Source: Cupriavidus nantongensis
Lineage (GTDB): Bacteria > Pseudomonadota > Gammaproteobacteria > Burkholderiales > Burkholderiaceae
NCBI RefSeq assembly: GCF_001598055.1
Contig: NZ_CP014844.1
Coordinates: 868,001 to 932,000, forward strand
Reading direction: 5' to 3'
Length of the DNA stretch: 64,000 nt
The notes below the pieces were generated by a model. The model saw only the letters and a list, made by a program, of their open reading frames with translations, did not search any database and was not told where the DNA came from. Numbering within the stretch: position 1 is the stretch's first letter; each line of letters opens with the position of its first letter. A program made the position numbers and the translations under genes. Below, piece by piece: positions 17,971-28,806 of the stretch.

Positions 17971-19224
17971 CTAAACCTTGCCCTGCATCGACTGCCGGTC
18001 GAAACCCGCAAGCTGCTTGTAGCGCAGCGAAATCGCTTCCAGCTCCGCGCGCGGGATCACCTGCTCGATGTCGCTGAACCCCTGCGGCGCGCGTTCCTCC
18101 GCCAGCTGCATCACCTGCTCGGGCCCGTTCATGCGGTTGCGCAGCACGATGCCGGCGGTGCGCGGCAGGCGCTCGGCCTCGTATTCGCGCAGCGCGTAGC
18201 CGGTGTCGCGGGTGCCGAGCAGGCTGTCGACCAGGTAGCGCGCGTCGAGGATGGCCTGGGCGCTGCCGTTCGAGCCGATCGGGTACATCGGGTGCGCGGC
18301 GTCGCCGAGCAGCGTGACGCGGTCGAAGGTCCAGCGCGGCAGCGGGTCCTTGTCGACCATCGGGAATTCGTAGATGGCGCCGGCGCCGTCGATCAGCGCG
18401 GGGATGTCGATCCAGTCCCAGCGCCAGCCGGCAAACGCGGCGCGGAACACGGACTTGTCGACCTGCTTGTTCCAGTCGCTGCGCGGCGGGGTGTCGGACA
18501 CGCTGTCGGGCACGCGCAGCTCGGCAATCCAGTTGACCAGCGAGCGGCCCTGGCGGCGCAGCGGTTCCGAGATGGGGTAGGCGACGAACTTCTGGTCCTG
18601 GTGCCCGGCCATGAACATCGAGCGGCCGTCCAGGTAAGGCGGCGCCTCGGTGACCGCGCGCCACAGCAGCCGGCGCGAGAAGCGCGGCAGGTCGCCGGCG
18701 GGATAGAAATGGCGGCGCACCGCCGAATGGATGCCGTCGGCGCCGACCAGCACGTCGGCGCCGGACTCGACCGCGGCATTGTCGCCGCGGCGGCGCAGCA
18801 CGAAGCGCGCCTGGCCGCGCGCGCCGGTGTCCAGCACGGACTCGAAGCTGTGGCCGGTATGGACCGCGCCGGCCCCGAGGCGCTCGACCACGGTGCGGTG
18901 CAGCAGCATCTGGAATTCGCCGCGATGGATCGAGAACTGCGGCCAGTCATAGCCGGCGGCCAGCCCGCGCGGCTCATGCCAGATGCGCTGGCCCAGCTTG
19001 TTGTAGTACGACAGCGACGAGGTCTCGACCGCGATATCGGCGAGCGCATCGCGCAGGCCCAGCTCCGACAGCACGCGCACCGCGTGCGGCAGCAGGTTGA
19101 TGCCAACGCCCAGCGGGCGCAGCGTTTCGCTGGCTTCCCACACCTCGGCCTCGATGCCGTGGCGGTGGCACAGCAGCGCCAGCGTCAGCCCGCCGATGCC
19201 GCCCCCGGCGATTGCGATTTTCAT
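17971..19224 (-). CDS. FAD-dependent aromatic-ring monooxygenase (group A flavoprotein)
   Basis: Cytosolic flavin hydroxylase (417 aa) related to salicylate/3-hydroxybenzoate hydroxylases and PhzS-type enzymes. It has the N-terminal FAD dinucleotide fold IAIAGGGIGGLTLAL, the middle DG motif VLVGADGIHSAVR and the C-terminal FAD/ribityl motif LLGDAAHPMYPIGSNG. The ATG at 19224 begins this fold and has a GGAGACAACC site upstream. An ATG further upstream is in frame but would add 42 residues with no match. It is the first gene of a minus-strand unit with an ABC binding protein and MarR regulator. The substrate cannot be fixed; an aromatic carboxylic acid is likely. Confidence 0.9.
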   Translation of the reverse strand: MKIAIAGGGIGGLTLALLCHRHGIEAEVWEASETLRPLGVGINLLPHAVRVLSELGLRDALADIAVETSSLSYYNKLGQRIWHEPRGLAAGYDWPQFSIHRGEFQMLLHRTVVERLGAGAVHTGHSFESVLDTGARGQARFVLRRRGDNAAVESGADVLVGADGIHSAVRRHFYPAGDLPRFSRRLLWRAVTEAPPYLDGRSMFMAGHQDQKFVAYPISEPLRRQGRSLVNWIAELRVPDSVSDTPPRSDWNKQVDKSVFRAAFAGWRWDWIDIPALIDGAGAIYEFPMVDKDPLPRWTFDRVTLLGDAAHPMYPIGSNGSAQAILDARYLVDSLLGTRDTGYALREYEAERLPRTAGIVLRNRMNGPEQVMQLAEERAPQGFSDIEQVIPRAELEAISLRYKQLAGFDRQSMQGKV

Positions 19225-19293
19225 GGTTGTCTCCCCGCGTGCAGGTCGCGCCGGGGCCGCGCGTGCGGCGCCGCGCCCGGGCGAACCGAATTT

Positions 19294-19308
19294 GTTATGG
19301 AGTATAAC
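19294..19308 (-). promoter_or_regulatory. Candidate MarR operator before the monooxygenase unit
   Basis: GTTAT-GGAGT-ATAAC is a perfect 5-bp inverted repeat with a 5-bp spacer, about 70 bp upstream of the monooxygenase start. It is the only AT-rich island in the 154-bp gap. MarR proteins bind short palindromes of this size, so autoregulation by the MarR protein of the same unit is the simplest reading. Confidence 0.45.
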
Positions 19309-19378
19309 GATTCGGCCGCTTGCGGCAAGACGGGAAAGACCCCGGCGCACGGCGCCCGGGGTCCGGAAAAACCCGCGC

Positions 19379-19843
19379 TTAGCCCAGCGCGGCGCCTTCC
19401 GGCTTGGCTTCGGCCGTGGCCTGAGCCTTGAGCGCCGGCACCGGGAACACGATGTCGTACAGCCAGTTGTAGACCAGCGCGTAGACCATGTAGAAGCCGG
19501 CCACGGCGATGTCCATGATGAGCGCGTCGAGCAGGCTGATATCGAGATACCAAGCCACCGACGGCAGGAACACCACCAGCAGGCCCAGTTCGAACAGCAG
19601 CGCGTGCAGCACCCGCACCGGCACCGACTTGCGCAGCTGGCCGGTGAAACGCAGCATGCCCTTGTCGAACAGCACGTTGTACAGGTAGTTCCAGCCGGTG
19701 GCGATCAGCGAGGCGACCGCGCCGATCAGCCCCATCTGGTGCAGTTCATAGCCGAAGGCCCAGCTCGCCAGCGGGGCGAAGATCAGCAGGCCGACCACCT
19801 CGAAGCCGACGGCATGGCGGATCCGGTCCCAGGTTTTGCGCAT
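19379..19843 (-). CDS. PACE-family multidrug efflux protein (AceI-like)
   Basis: Small inner-membrane protein (154 aa) of the proteobacterial antimicrobial compound efflux family, formerly the bacterial transmembrane pair domain. Four membrane segments form two tandem repeats (about residues 10-33, 38-60, 78-100 and 105-130). Family hallmarks are RIRHAVGFEVVGLL, the WNYLYNVLFD block at the end of repeat one and YNWLYDIVFP at the end of repeat two. Known members export chlorhexidine, acriflavine or polyamines. The gene faces a LysR regulator, as aceI faces aceR. The ATG at 19843 is preferred over one seven codons upstream because the conserved region follows directly. Confidence 0.9.
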   Translation of the reverse strand: MRKTWDRIRHAVGFEVVGLLIFAPLASWAFGYELHQMGLIGAVASLIATGWNYLYNVLFDKGMLRFTGQLRKSVPVRVLHALLFELGLLVVFLPSVAWYLDISLLDALIMDIAVAGFYMVYALVYNWLYDIVFPVPALKAQATAEAKPEGAALG

Positions 19844-19880
19844 GGTTTCTCCTTGCGGGGGCAAACTCGATGGGGCCTAG

Positions 19881-19934
19881 TCTATCTGCTGGGCAGGGAT
19901 TGCCAAGTTGGATACTATCGCCTTAACAGATAGA
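19881..19934. promoter_or_regulatory. LysR-type operator region, PACE/LysR divergent gap
   Basis: A perfect 8-bp inverted pair, TCTATCTG (19881-19888) and CAGATAGA (19927-19934), flanks 38 bp that also contain a related CTATCG. Repeated CTATC-like boxes at this spacing in a 110-bp divergent gap fit recognition and activation sites of the LysR regulator encoded next to it. Confidence 0.5.
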
Positions 19935-19953
19935 TGAAGCGCTGGAGTTAACA

Positions 19954-20856
19954 ATGAGTCTCTCGCTGGAGCAATTGCAGGCCTTTGTCGCGGCGGCCGA
20001 CACGGGCTCGTTCTCCGCCGCCGCTCGCCGGCTCGGCAAGGCCCAGTCGGTGGTCAGCGCGGCCGTGTCCAACCTCGAGATCGATGCCGGCAACGCGCTG
20101 TTCGATCGCAGCGGCCGCTACCCGGTGCTGACCCCGGCCGGCGAGCGCCTGCTGGCCGAGGCGCGCGTGATCCTGGAGCGGTGCGAGCATTTCCGCGGCG
20201 TGGCCAAGAGCCTGGGTGAGGGCGTCGAGACGCGGTTGGTGCTGGCGGTCGACGAGCTCTATCCGGAAGAGACGCTGGGCGCGCTGCTGGTGGAGTTTTC
20301 CGGGCGCTTCCCGGCGGTGGAGCTGGAACTGCTGTTCCCGCTGATGGAGGATGTCAGCCGGCTGGTGCTGGAGGGTGGCGCCGACCTCGGCATCATGTGG
20401 CGCCAGGAGGTGCTGCCGCCGGAGCTGGGCTTCCATGCGCTCGGCTGGATGCCGATGCAGATCCTGTGCGCGCCCGACCATCCGCTGGCGTCGCAGCGGG
20501 TGGACTGGGAAGAGCTCAAGCGCTACCGCCAGCTGATGGTCGCGACCCGCACCGACAGCGAGGAAAAGATGCGCCTGCGTGTGGCCGCCGATGTGTGGTG
20601 GGTGGAAAGCCAGTGGGTGATCGTCGAGCTGGTCAAGCGCGGGCTGGGCTGGGCCTTCGTGCCATGGCACGTGGTGGCCAATTCGCCGGCGGCGGCGCAA
20701 CTGGTGTCGCCGCCGCTGGCGTTCCAGCAGCAGGACTGGCCGGTGGCGATGGAACTGGTGTGGCACAAGCAGCGGCCGCTGGGCAAGGCCGCCACCTGGC
20801 TGCGCGAGCGCATCTGCGCGCAACCGCTGCCGAGCGCGCCGCAGCGCGGCGCCTAG
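19954..20856 (+). CDS. LysR-family regulator, probable activator of the PACE gene
   Basis: LysR regulator (300 aa). The N-terminal winged HTH is clear (LSLEQLQAFVAAADTGSFS, AARRLGKAQSVVSAAVSNLE, LTPAGERLL), followed by a periplasmic-binding-protein-like effector domain from about residue 90. It is divergent from the PACE efflux gene with a shared 110-bp regulatory gap, so it most likely controls that gene in response to the exported compound. Its TAG stop overlaps the TAG of the convergent outer-membrane channel gene through the palindrome CTAG. Confidence 0.9.
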   Translation: MSLSLEQLQAFVAAADTGSFSAAARRLGKAQSVVSAAVSNLEIDAGNALFDRSGRYPVLTPAGERLLAEARVILERCEHFRGVAKSLGEGVETRLVLAVDELYPEETLGALLVEFSGRFPAVELELLFPLMEDVSRLVLEGGADLGIMWRQEVLPPELGFHALGWMPMQILCAPDHPLASQRVDWEELKRYRQLMVATRTDSEEKMRLRVAADVWWVESQWVIVELVKRGLGWAFVPWHVVANSPAAAQLVSPPLAFQQQDWPVAMELVWHKQRPLGKAATWLRERICAQPLPSAPQRGA

Positions 20857-22346
20857 CGCTGCCCGACGGTGGCGGGCGCGGCGGTTCCCTCGCTAGTACT
20901 TGCGCTGCCGCTAGCACCTGCAGGCTGCGCGTGCCAGCCGCCGCCCAGCGCCTTGATCAGCACCACCGCCGCGGTGTACTGGCGGCCGGTGATCGACAGC
21001 GCGGTGCGTTCGGCGGTGTAGGCGCTGGTCTGCGCCGTCAGCACGTCGAGCAGGCCGGCGGTGCCGGCGCGGTAGCGGTTGTTGACCAGCGCCAGCGCCT
21101 CGCGCGCCGAGCGCAGCGCATCGTTCTGCACCGCCGCCTCCTGTTCCAGCAGCCGCTGCGCGGCGAGGTTGTCCTCGACTTCCTGGAACGCGCCCAGCAC
21201 GGTCTGGCGGTAGTTGGCCACGGTCTGGTCGTAGGCCGCCACCGCCTGCGCCTTGGCCGCGCGGCGCGCGCCGCCGTCGAACAGCGTGCCGGCCAGGCCG
21301 CCCCCGATCGACCAGATCCGGTCCGGCAGCGACATCCAGCGCGCCAGCGTGCTGGCAGTCAGCCCGCCGCTGGCCGACAGCGACAGGGTCGGGTAGTAGG
21401 CCGCCTGCGCCACGCCGATCTGCGCATTGGCCGACGCCATGCGCCGCTCGGCCGCGCCGATGTCGGGGCGGCGCTCGAGCAGTTGCGACGGCACCGCCGC
21501 CGGCACGCGCGGCGGCGCGGCGCGGAAGGCGTCGGCGGCCAGCGACAGCGCCGCCGGCGGCTTGCCCACCAGCACGGCGATGGCGTGCTCCAGCTGCGCG
21601 CGCGTGATCTGGATGTCGATCTGCTGCGCCTGCGCGCTCTTGAGCTGGGTCTCAGACTGCAGCACGTCGGAGCGTTGCGCGGTGCCTGCCGCGTACTGGT
21701 TCTGCACCAGCTGCAGCGACTTCTGGTAGTCGGCCACGGTGCGGTCCAGCAGCGCCTTCTGCGCATCGGCCACGCGCAGCAGGAAGTAGCTCTGCGCCAG
21801 CGTGGCCTGCGTCGACAGCAAGGTCGAGGCCAGGTCGGCCTCGCTCGCCTGCGCGCTGGCTTCGCTGCTTTCGACCTGGCGCCGCACCCGGCCCCAGACG
21901 TCGAGCTCCCAGGTCGCGCCCAGCGTGGCGCTCTGTCCGTTGAGCGTGTTGCCGCTGGCGTTGTGCGCGCGCGAGGCGCCGGCCTGCGCATCGACCAGCG
22001 GGAAAAAGCCGGCGCGTGCCGCCTGCAGCGATGCCACCGCCTGGCGGTACTGGGCCTCGGCGGCCTTGATGTTCTGGTTCGAGATCTGCACCTCGGCCAT
22101 CAGCGCGTCGAGCTGGGCATCGCCGAACACGGTCCACCAGTCGGGGCGCGCCAGCGCGTCCTGCGGCTCGGCGGGCTTCCAGTCGCCGGTCCAGGCGGGC
22201 GTCGCGGCGTCGGCTTCCTTGAAGGCCTCGGACACCGGCGCGTCGGGACGCTGGTAGTCGGGGCCGACGGCGCAGCCGGCCAGCAGCAGCGCACATGCCA
22301 GTGGTACCGGCAGGCCATGGGTCAGGAAACGGGTAAAGGCATTCAT
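20853..22346 (-). CDS. RND efflux outer-membrane channel lipoprotein (NodT/OprM family)
   Basis: Outer-membrane TolC-like channel (497 aa) of the NodT lipoprotein family, the last gene of the RND operon. A lipoprotein signal ends LLLAGC-AVGPDYQRP, giving lipidated Cys near residue 22. Two repeated OEP domains are present, with the typical NQNIKAAEAQYRQA and the late RYRAGTAGLLDVLTAQ. The start is 17 bp after the mdtC-like gene, so it is cotranscribed. The tripartite pump of periplasmic adaptor, two RND permeases and this channel is therefore complete. Confidence 0.93.
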   Translation of the reverse strand: MNAFTRFLTHGLPVPLACALLLAGCAVGPDYQRPDAPVSEAFKEADAATPAWTGDWKPAEPQDALARPDWWTVFGDAQLDALMAEVQISNQNIKAAEAQYRQAVASLQAARAGFFPLVDAQAGASRAHNASGNTLNGQSATLGATWELDVWGRVRRQVESSEASAQASEADLASTLLSTQATLAQSYFLLRVADAQKALLDRTVADYQKSLQLVQNQYAAGTAQRSDVLQSETQLKSAQAQQIDIQITRAQLEHAIAVLVGKPPAALSLAADAFRAAPPRVPAAVPSQLLERRPDIGAAERRMASANAQIGVAQAAYYPTLSLSASGGLTASTLARWMSLPDRIWSIGGGLAGTLFDGGARRAAKAQAVAAYDQTVANYRQTVLGAFQEVEDNLAAQRLLEQEAAVQNDALRSAREALALVNNRYRAGTAGLLDVLTAQTSAYTAERTALSITGRQYTAAVVLIKALGGGWHAQPAGASGSASTSEGTAAPATVGQR

Positions 22347-22363
22347 GTCGAGTCTTCGCAAAT

Positions 22364-25300
22364 CTAGACGGCGGCCGGCTGGTCCGGCGTGCCGGTACCA
22401 CGGCGGCGCTGGCGCCACGCCTTGACCTTCAGGCGCCAGCGGTCCAGCGTCAGGTAGACCACCGGCGTGGTGTACAGCGTCAGCAGCTGGCTCACCACCA
22501 GCCCGCCGACAATGGAAATGCCCAGCGGCGCGCGCAGCTCGGCGCCGTCGCCGCGGCCCAGCGCCAGCGGCACCGCGCCCAGCAGCGCGGCCATGGTGGT
22601 CATCAGGATCGGGCGGAAGCGCAGCAGGCAGGCGCGGTAGATCGCGTCGCGCGGCGACAGCCCCTCGCGCCGCTCGGCGTCGATGGCGAAGTCGATCATC
22701 ATGATCGCGTTCTTCTTGACGATGCCGATCAGCAGGATCACGCCGATCAGCGCGATGATGCTGAAGTCGGTGTTCGAGGCCAGCAGCGCCAGCAGCGCAC
22801 CTACGCCGGCCGATGGCAGCGTCGACAGGATCGTCAGCGGGTGCACGTAGCTCTCGTACAGCACGCCCAGCACGATATAGATCGTGATCAGCGCCGCCAG
22901 GATCAGGATCGGCTGGCTCTTGAGCGAGTCCTGGAACGCCTTGGCACCGCCCTGGAAGTTGGCGCGCAGGGTCTCCGGGGCGCCGATGCGCGCCATCTCG
23001 CGGTGGATGGCATCGGTCGCCTGCGACAGCGAAGTGCCTTCGGCCAGGTTGAACGAGATCGTCGAGGCCGCGAACTGGCCCTGGTGGTTCACGCCCAGCG
23101 GCGTGCTGGTCGGCACCACGCGCGCGAACGCGGACAGCGGCACGCGGTTGCCGTTGCCGGTGACCACGTAGATGTCCTTGAGCGCATCCGGGCCCTGCAG
23201 GTATTCCGGGCTCAACTCCATCACCACGCGGTACTGGTTGAGCGGGTGGTAGATGGTCGATACCAGCCGCTGGCCAAAGGCGTTGTTCAGCACGGCATCC
23301 ACCTGCTGCGCGGTCACGCCCAGGCGCGAGGCCGTATCGCGGTCGATGATGACCGAGGTCTGCAGGCCCTTGTCGTTGGTGTCGGTATCGATGTCCTCCA
23401 GCCCCTTGAGGTTGGACAGCGCCGCGCGCACCTTGGGCTCCCACGTGCGCAGCACCTCCAGGTCGTCGGACTGCAGCGTGAACTGGTACTGCGAGCTGCT
23501 CTGGCGCCCGCCGACGCGGATGTCCTGCACCGATTGCAGGAACAGCCTCGCGCCCGGTTCCTTGGCCAGCTTGTCGCGCAGCCGCGCAATGATGGTGTCG
23601 GCCGATTCGCGCTGCGCCAGTGGCTTGAGCGTGACGAACATCTGCCCGGTATTGCGCTGCGAGCCGCCGGTAAAGCCGGTCACGTTCTCCACCGCGGGGT
23701 CGGACTGGACGATCTTGATGAAGCTGTCGAGCTTGCCGCGCATGGCCTGGAACGAGGTCGCCTGGTCGGCGCGGATAAAGCCGATCAGCCGCCCGGTGTC
23801 CTGCTGCGGGAAAAAGCCCTTGGGCACGATCACATACAGGTAGACGTTGAGCGCGATGGTGGCGAGCAGCACCAGCCATACCAGCGGACTCAGCCGCAGC
23901 GCGGTCGACAGCGAACGCGCATAGCCGTCATGCAGCCACTGGAACATGCGCTCGGTGGCGCGGAAGAAGCGTCCCTGTTGTTCCGGTTCCACCGGCCGCA
24001 GCATGCGCGCGCACATCATCGGCGTGGTGGTCAGCGAGACCACCAGCGACACCAGGATCGCCACCGACAGCGTGATCGCGAATTCCTGGAACAGCCGGCC
24101 GACGATGCCGCCCATCATCAGCAGCGGGATGAACACCGCGATCAGCGACAGGCTCATCGACAGCACCGTGAACCCGACCTCGCGCGCGCCGCGCAGCGCC
24201 GCCGCCAGCGGCTTCATGCCGTCCTCGATATGGCGCGAGATGTTCTCCAGCACCACGATGGCATCGTCGACGACGAAGCCGGTGGCGATGGTCAGCGCCA
24301 TCAGCGACAGGTTGTTCAGCGAGAACCCGGCCAGGTACATCACCGAGAACGTGCCGATCAGCGATACCGGCACCGCCACGCTGGGAATCAGGGTGGCGCG
24401 CACGTTGCGCAGGAACACGAACACCACCATGATCACCAGCGCCACCGAGATCATCAGCGTGTGCTCGACCTCGCGCAGCGAGGCGCGGATGGTGGGGGTG
24501 CGGTCCATCATCACGTCCATCGAGATCGCCGCGGGGATCATCTTCTGCAGCTGCGGCAGTATTTCGTTGACGCGGTCGACGGTCTCGATGATGTTGGCGC
24601 CGGGCGAGCGGTTCAGCACCAGCAGCACCGACGGCTTGCCGTTGGCCGAGCCGGCATTGCGGATGTCCTGCACCGAATCGACCACGTTGGCGACGTCGCG
24701 CAGCCGCACCGGCACCGCGAACGAATTGGGGCCGCTGGTGGCGCTGGTGCCGCCGGTGGCACCGCTGGTGATGGTGGTGGTGCCGCTGCTGGTGGTCAGC
24801 GTGGTCACGGTGACGCCGTTGACCACCTTGGTGCTGACGCCGCCGCTGGCGGTGGCATTGGCGGTGCTGGCGATCAGCGCGCCCGCCGAGGCCGACGAGT
24901 ACGTGCCCGGCGTGGCGTAGCGGATGATCAGCGGCATGTAGTCTTCCGCCTTCATCGCCTGGTCGTTGGCGTAGACCTGCCAGTTGTTGCTGGCGTTCTC
25001 GAGCGTGCCCAGCGGCCGGTTGGCATTGGTCGCGCTGATGGTATTGCGCACGTCCTCGAGCGAGATGCCGTAGTTGTTCAGCGCGGTCGGGTTCAGTTCG
25101 ACCCGCACCGCCGGCAGCGACGCGCCGCCGATGGTGACCTGGCCCACGCCCTCGACCTGCGACAGCTTCTGCGCCAGGATGGTCGAGGCCGCGTCGTACA
25201 GCTGCCCGCGCGTCATGGTCGGCGAGGTCAGCGCGATGATCATGATCGGCGCGTCGGCCGGGTTGACCTTGCGGTAGGTCGGGTTGTTGGGCAGGCTGGT

Positions 25301-25660
25301 CGGCAGCGTCGCGCGCGAGGCGTTGATGGCGGCCTGCACGTCGCGCGCGGCGCCGTCGATATTGCGCGACAGGTCGAACTGCAGCGTCACCCGGGTCGAG
25401 CCCAGCGAGCTGCTCGAGGTGATCTCGGTCACGCCGGCGATGGTGCCGAGCGCGCGCTCCAGCGGCGTGGCCACGGTGGCGGCCATGGTTTCCGGGCTGG
25501 CGCCGGGCAGCGACGCCGACACCGAGATGGTGGGAAAGTCCACCTGCGGCAGCGGCGACACCGGCAGCAGCCGCAGCGCCGCCAGCCCCGCCAGCAGGAT
25601 GCCGAGCGTCAGCAGCGCGGTCGCGACTGGGCGGTGGATGAAGGCGGCCGAGAGATTCAT
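22364..25660 (-). CDS. mdtC: RND multidrug efflux permease, MdtC-like, with extra periplasmic loop
   Basis: Inner-membrane proton-driven efflux permease (1098 aa), second of two adjacent RND permeases. The first transmembrane segment spans about residues 12-30; the proton-relay aspartates lie in [19 protein letters not shown]; and the family LPQVDFPTI start and [11 protein letters not shown] near the end are present. It is about 70 residues longer than usual because a Ser/Thr/Gly-rich low-complexity insert lies at residues 249-313, in the loop before the VRLRDVA strand of the docking region. Its ATG overlaps the stop of the MdtB-like gene by 4 bp. A heteromeric MdtB/MdtC pump is likely. Confidence 0.93.
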   Translation of the reverse strand: MNLSAAFIHRPVATALLTLGILLAGLAALRLLPVSPLPQVDFPTISVSASLPGASPETMAATVATPLERALGTIAGVTEITSSSSLGSTRVTLQFDLSRNIDGAARDVQAAINASRATLPTSLPNNPTYRKVNPADAPIMIIALTSPTMTRGQLYDAASTILAQKLSQVEGVGQVTIGGASLPAVRVELNPTALNNYGISLEDVRNTISATNANRPLGTLENASNNWQVYANDQAMKAEDYMPLIIRYATPGTYSSASAGALIASTANATASGGVSTKVVNGVTVTTLTTSSGTTTITSGATGGTSATSGPNSFAVPVRLRDVANVVDSVQDIRNAGSANGKPSVLLVLNRSPGANIIETVDRVNEILPQLQKMIPAAISMDVMMDRTPTIRASLREVEHTLMISVALVIMVVFVFLRNVRATLIPSVAVPVSLIGTFSVMYLAGFSLNNLSLMALTIATGFVVDDAIVVLENISRHIEDGMKPLAAALRGAREVGFTVLSMSLSLIAVFIPLLMMGGIVGRLFQEFAITLSVAILVSLVVSLTTTPMMCARMLRPVEPEQQGRFFRATERMFQWLHDGYARSLSTALRLSPLVWLVLLATIALNVYLYVIVPKGFFPQQDTGRLIGFIRADQATSFQAMRGKLDSFIKIVQSDPAVENVTGFTGGSQRNTGQMFVTLKPLAQRESADTIIARLRDKLAKEPGARLFLQSVQDIRVGGRQSSSQYQFTLQSDDLEVLRTWEPKVRAALSNLKGLEDIDTDTNDKGLQTSVIIDRDTASRLGVTAQQVDAVLNNAFGQRLVSTIYHPLNQYRVVMELSPEYLQGPDALKDIYVVTGNGNRVPLSAFARVVPTSTPLGVNHQGQFAASTISFNLAEGTSLSQATDAIHREMARIGAPETLRANFQGGAKAFQDSLKSQPILILAALITIYIVLGVLYESYVHPLTILSTLPSAGVGALLALLASNTDFSIIALIGVILLIGIVKKNAIMMIDFAIDAERREGLSPRDAIYRACLLRFRPILMTTMAALLGAVPLALGRGDGAELRAPLGISIVGGLVVSQLLTLYTTPVVYLTLDRWRLKVKAWRQRRRGTGTPDQPAAV

Positions 25661-28600
25661 GACGGGGTGGATTCCTGCGCCGGCTCCTCGCCCGTGCCGC
25701 CTTCCTCCGGATCACCGAAGCGGCGCTTGCGCCAGCCCTTGACGCGCGTCGCCACGCGGTCGAAGGCCAGGTAGATCACCGGCGTGGTGAACAGCGTCAG
25801 CACCTGGCTCACCAGCAGGCCGCCGACCATGGTCACGCCCAGCGGCCGGCGCAGCTCGCTGCCGATGCCCGAGCCCAGCATCAGCGGCAGCGCCGCCAGC
25901 AGCGCCGCCATGGTGGTCATCAGGATCGGGCGGAAGCGCAGCAGGCAGGCCTGGAAGATCGCGTCGCGCGGCGACATGCCCTGCTCGCGCTCGGCCTCGA
26001 GCGCGAAGTCGATCATCATGATCGCGTTCTTCTTGACGATGCCGATCAGCAGGATGATGCCGATGATGGCGATGATGCCCAGGTCCTGCCCCGCCACCAG
26101 CAGCGCCAGCAGCGCGCCGACACCGGCCGACGGCAGCGTCGACAGGATCGTGACCGGGTGGATGGTGCTTTCATACAGCACGCCCAGCACGATATACATG
26201 GTCACCACCGCGGCCAGGATCAGCCACAGCGTGTTCGACAGCGACGCGCGGAACGCCAGCGCCGCGCCCTGGAAGCTGGTCTGCATCGAGATCGGCAGCC
26301 CCAGTTCCTGCTCGACCCTGGTGATCTTGTCGACCGCCGCGCCGAGCGATTCGCCCGGCGCGAGGTTGAACGAGATCGTCGCCGCCGGGAACTGCCCCTG
26401 GTGGTTGATCACCAGCGGCCCGGTGCGCTCGGTGATGCGCGCGAACGCGCCCAGCGGCACCTGCCCGCCGGACGAGGAGGGCAGGCGCAGGTCGGCCAGC
26501 GATTGCGGGCTGGTGCGGAATTCCGGCATGGTCTCGAGCACCACGCGGTACTGGCTCGACTGCGTGAAGATGGTCGACACCAGCCGCTGGCCGAAGGCGC
26601 TGTACAGCGCGCTGTCGATCACCGCGGTGGTGATGCCGAAGCGCGCCGCGGCGTCGCGGTCGATATCGACATAGGCGCGCAGGCCGTTGTTCTGCTGGTC
26701 GCTGGTGACATCGCGCAGCTCCGGCTCCTGGCGCAGGCGCTCGACCAGCTTCGGCACCCACGTCGCCAGCGTCGCGGGATCGGGGTCTTCCACCGTGAAC
26801 TGGTACTGCGTGCGCGAGACCTTGTCCTCGATGGTCAGGTCCTGCACCGGCTGCGTGAACAGCGACACGCCGCCGAGGTCGTGCACCGCCTGCTGCAGCC
26901 GCTGCGTCACCACGTCGATCGGATCGCGCTCGTCCTTGGGCTTGAGGTTGATCAGCATGCGCCCGGCATTGAGCGTGGCGTTGGTGCCGTCGACGCCGAT
27001 GAACGACGACAGGCTCGCCACCGCCGGGTCCTGCATCACCACCTTGGCCACCGCCTCCTGCTTGCGCGCCATGGCGCTGAACGAGGTGGTCTGCGCGGCC
27101 TCGGTGATGCCCTGGATCACGCCGGTGTCCTGCACCGGGAAGAAGCCCTTGGGCACCAGCAGGTACAGCAGCACGGTCAGCGCCAGCGTGGCCACCGCCA
27201 CCACCAGCGTGGCCTTCTGGCGGTCCAGCACCCACTCCAGCCCGCGGCCGTAGCGCTCGATCACGTTGTCGAAGAAGCGGCCGGTGGCGCGGTGGAAGCG
27301 CGACAGCTTTTCCTCCGGCACATGGTGCAGCAGGCGCGCGCACATCATCGGCGTCAGCGTCAGCGACACCACCGCCGAGATCAGGATCGACACCGCCAGC
27401 GTGATCGCGAACTCGCGGAACAGGCGCCCGACCACGTCGCCCATGAACAGCAGCGGGATCAGCACCGCCACCAGCGAGAAGGTCAGCGAGATGATGGTGA
27501 AGCCAATCTGCTTCGACCCCTTCAGCGCCGCCTGCATCGGCGAGTCGCCCTTTTCGATGTAGCGCATGATGTTCTCGATCATCACGATCGCGTCATCGAC
27601 GACGAAGCCGGTGGCGATGGTCAGCGCCATCAGCGTCAGGTTGTTGATCGAGAAGCCGGCCAGGTACATCACGCCGAAAGTGCCGACCAGCGACAGCGGC
27701 ACCGCCACGCCCGGGATGATGGTGGCGGGGATATTGCGCAGGAACAGGAAGATCACCAGCACCACCAGCGCGATCGCCAGCAGCAGCTCGAACTGCACGT
27801 CCTCGACCGAAGCACGGATGGTGGTGGTGCGGTCTGTCAGCAGCTGCACGTGCACCGACGCCGGCAGCGCGTTCTGCAGCTGCGGCAGCAGCGCCTTGAT
27901 GCGGTCGACCACCTCGATCACGTTGGCGCCGGGCTGGCGCTGGATGTTCAGCACGATCGCGGGCTTGTCGTTGGCCCAGGCGGCCAGCCGGCTGTTCTCG
28001 GGGCCGTCGACGATCTCGGCCACGTCGGTGATGCGGATCGGCGCGCCGTTCTTGTAGCCCAGGATGATCTGGCGGTACTCGTCAGCCGAGCGCAGCTGGT
28101 CGTTGGCATCGATGGTCGAGGCGCGCTGCGGGCCGTCGAAGCTGCCCTTGGCGCCGTTGACGTTGGAAGCGCCGATGGCGGTGCGCAGGTCGTCGATCGA
28201 CATGCCCAGCGACGCCAGCGCGGCCGGGTTGGCCTGGATCCGCACCGCCGGGCGCTGGCCGCCGCTGATGGTGACCAGGCCCACGCCCTGGATCTGCGAG
28301 ATCTTCTGCGCCACGCGCGTGTCGACCATGTCCTGCAGCTTGGGCAGCGGCATGGTGTCGGAGGTCATGGCGATGGTCATGATCGGCGCGTCGGCCGGGT
28401 TGACCTTGCTGTAGACCGGCGGCATCGGCAGGTCCGACGGCAGCAGGTTGCTGCCGGCGTTGATGGCGGCCTGCACCTCCTGCTCGGCTACATCGAGCGG
28501 CAGGGTCAGCTCGAACTGCAGCGTGATCACCGACGCCCCCCCTGACGAAGACGACGACATCTGCTTCAGCCCCGGCATCTGGCCGAACTGGCGTTCCAGC

Positions 28601-28797
28601 GGCGCGGTCACCGACGAGGTCATCACGTCCGGGCTGGCGCCGGGGTAGAGCGTGGTGACCTGGATGGTGGGATAGTCGACCTCGGGCAGCGCCGACAGCG
28701 GCAGCAGCCGGTAGGCCACCAGCCCGGACAGCAGGATGGCCAGCATCAGCAGCGCCGTGGCGACCGGGCGCTCGATGAAGAGGCGGGACGGGTTCAT
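25657..28797 (-). CDS. mdtB: RND multidrug efflux permease, MdtB-like
   Basis: Inner-membrane RND permease (1046 aa, usual length). Features include the [19 protein letters not shown] first segment, [11 protein letters not shown], the [20 protein letters not shown] proton-relay helix and the terminal [11 protein letters not shown] region. It is very similar in layout to the neighbour but lacks the Ser/Thr-rich insert: its equivalent loop is short ([17 protein letters not shown]). The start lies 9 bp after the adaptor gene. As in E. coli MdtABC, two different permeases probably form a mixed trimer. Confidence 0.93.
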   Translation of the reverse strand: MNPSRLFIERPVATALLMLAILLSGLVAYRLLPLSALPEVDYPTIQVTTLYPGASPDVMTSSVTAPLERQFGQMPGLKQMSSSSSGGASVITLQFELTLPLDVAEQEVQAAINAGSNLLPSDLPMPPVYSKVNPADAPIMTIAMTSDTMPLPKLQDMVDTRVAQKISQIQGVGLVTISGGQRPAVRIQANPAALASLGMSIDDLRTAIGASNVNGAKGSFDGPQRASTIDANDQLRSADEYRQIILGYKNGAPIRITDVAEIVDGPENSRLAAWANDKPAIVLNIQRQPGANVIEVVDRIKALLPQLQNALPASVHVQLLTDRTTTIRASVEDVQFELLLAIALVVLVIFLFLRNIPATIIPGVAVPLSLVGTFGVMYLAGFSINNLTLMALTIATGFVVDDAIVMIENIMRYIEKGDSPMQAALKGSKQIGFTIISLTFSLVAVLIPLLFMGDVVGRLFREFAITLAVSILISAVVSLTLTPMMCARLLHHVPEEKLSRFHRATGRFFDNVIERYGRGLEWVLDRQKATLVVAVATLALTVLLYLLVPKGFFPVQDTGVIQGITEAAQTTSFSAMARKQEAVAKVVMQDPAVASLSSFIGVDGTNATLNAGRMLINLKPKDERDPIDVVTQRLQQAVHDLGGVSLFTQPVQDLTIEDKVSRTQYQFTVEDPDPATLATWVPKLVERLRQEPELRDVTSDQQNNGLRAYVDIDRDAAARFGITTAVIDSALYSAFGQRLVSTIFTQSSQYRVVLETMPEFRTSPQSLADLRLPSSSGGQVPLGAFARITERTGPLVINHQGQFPAATISFNLAPGESLGAAVDKITRVEQELGLPISMQTSFQGAALAFRASLSNTLWLILAAVVTMYIVLGVLYESTIHPVTILSTLPSAGVGALLALLVAGQDLGIIAIIGIILLIGIVKKNAIMMIDFALEAEREQGMSPRDAIFQACLLRFRPILMTTMAALLAALPLMLGSGIGSELRRPLGVTMVGGLLVSQVLTLFTTPVIYLAFDRVATRVKGWRKRRFGDPEEGGTGEEPAQESTPS

Positions 28798-28806
28798 GCG
28801 GCGTCC

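Noticed and set aside
22841..28545. Very long plus-strand frames opposite the RND permease genes.
   Set aside because: His/Arg/Asp-rich shadow translations without any recognisable domain; the permeases on the other strand are unambiguous.
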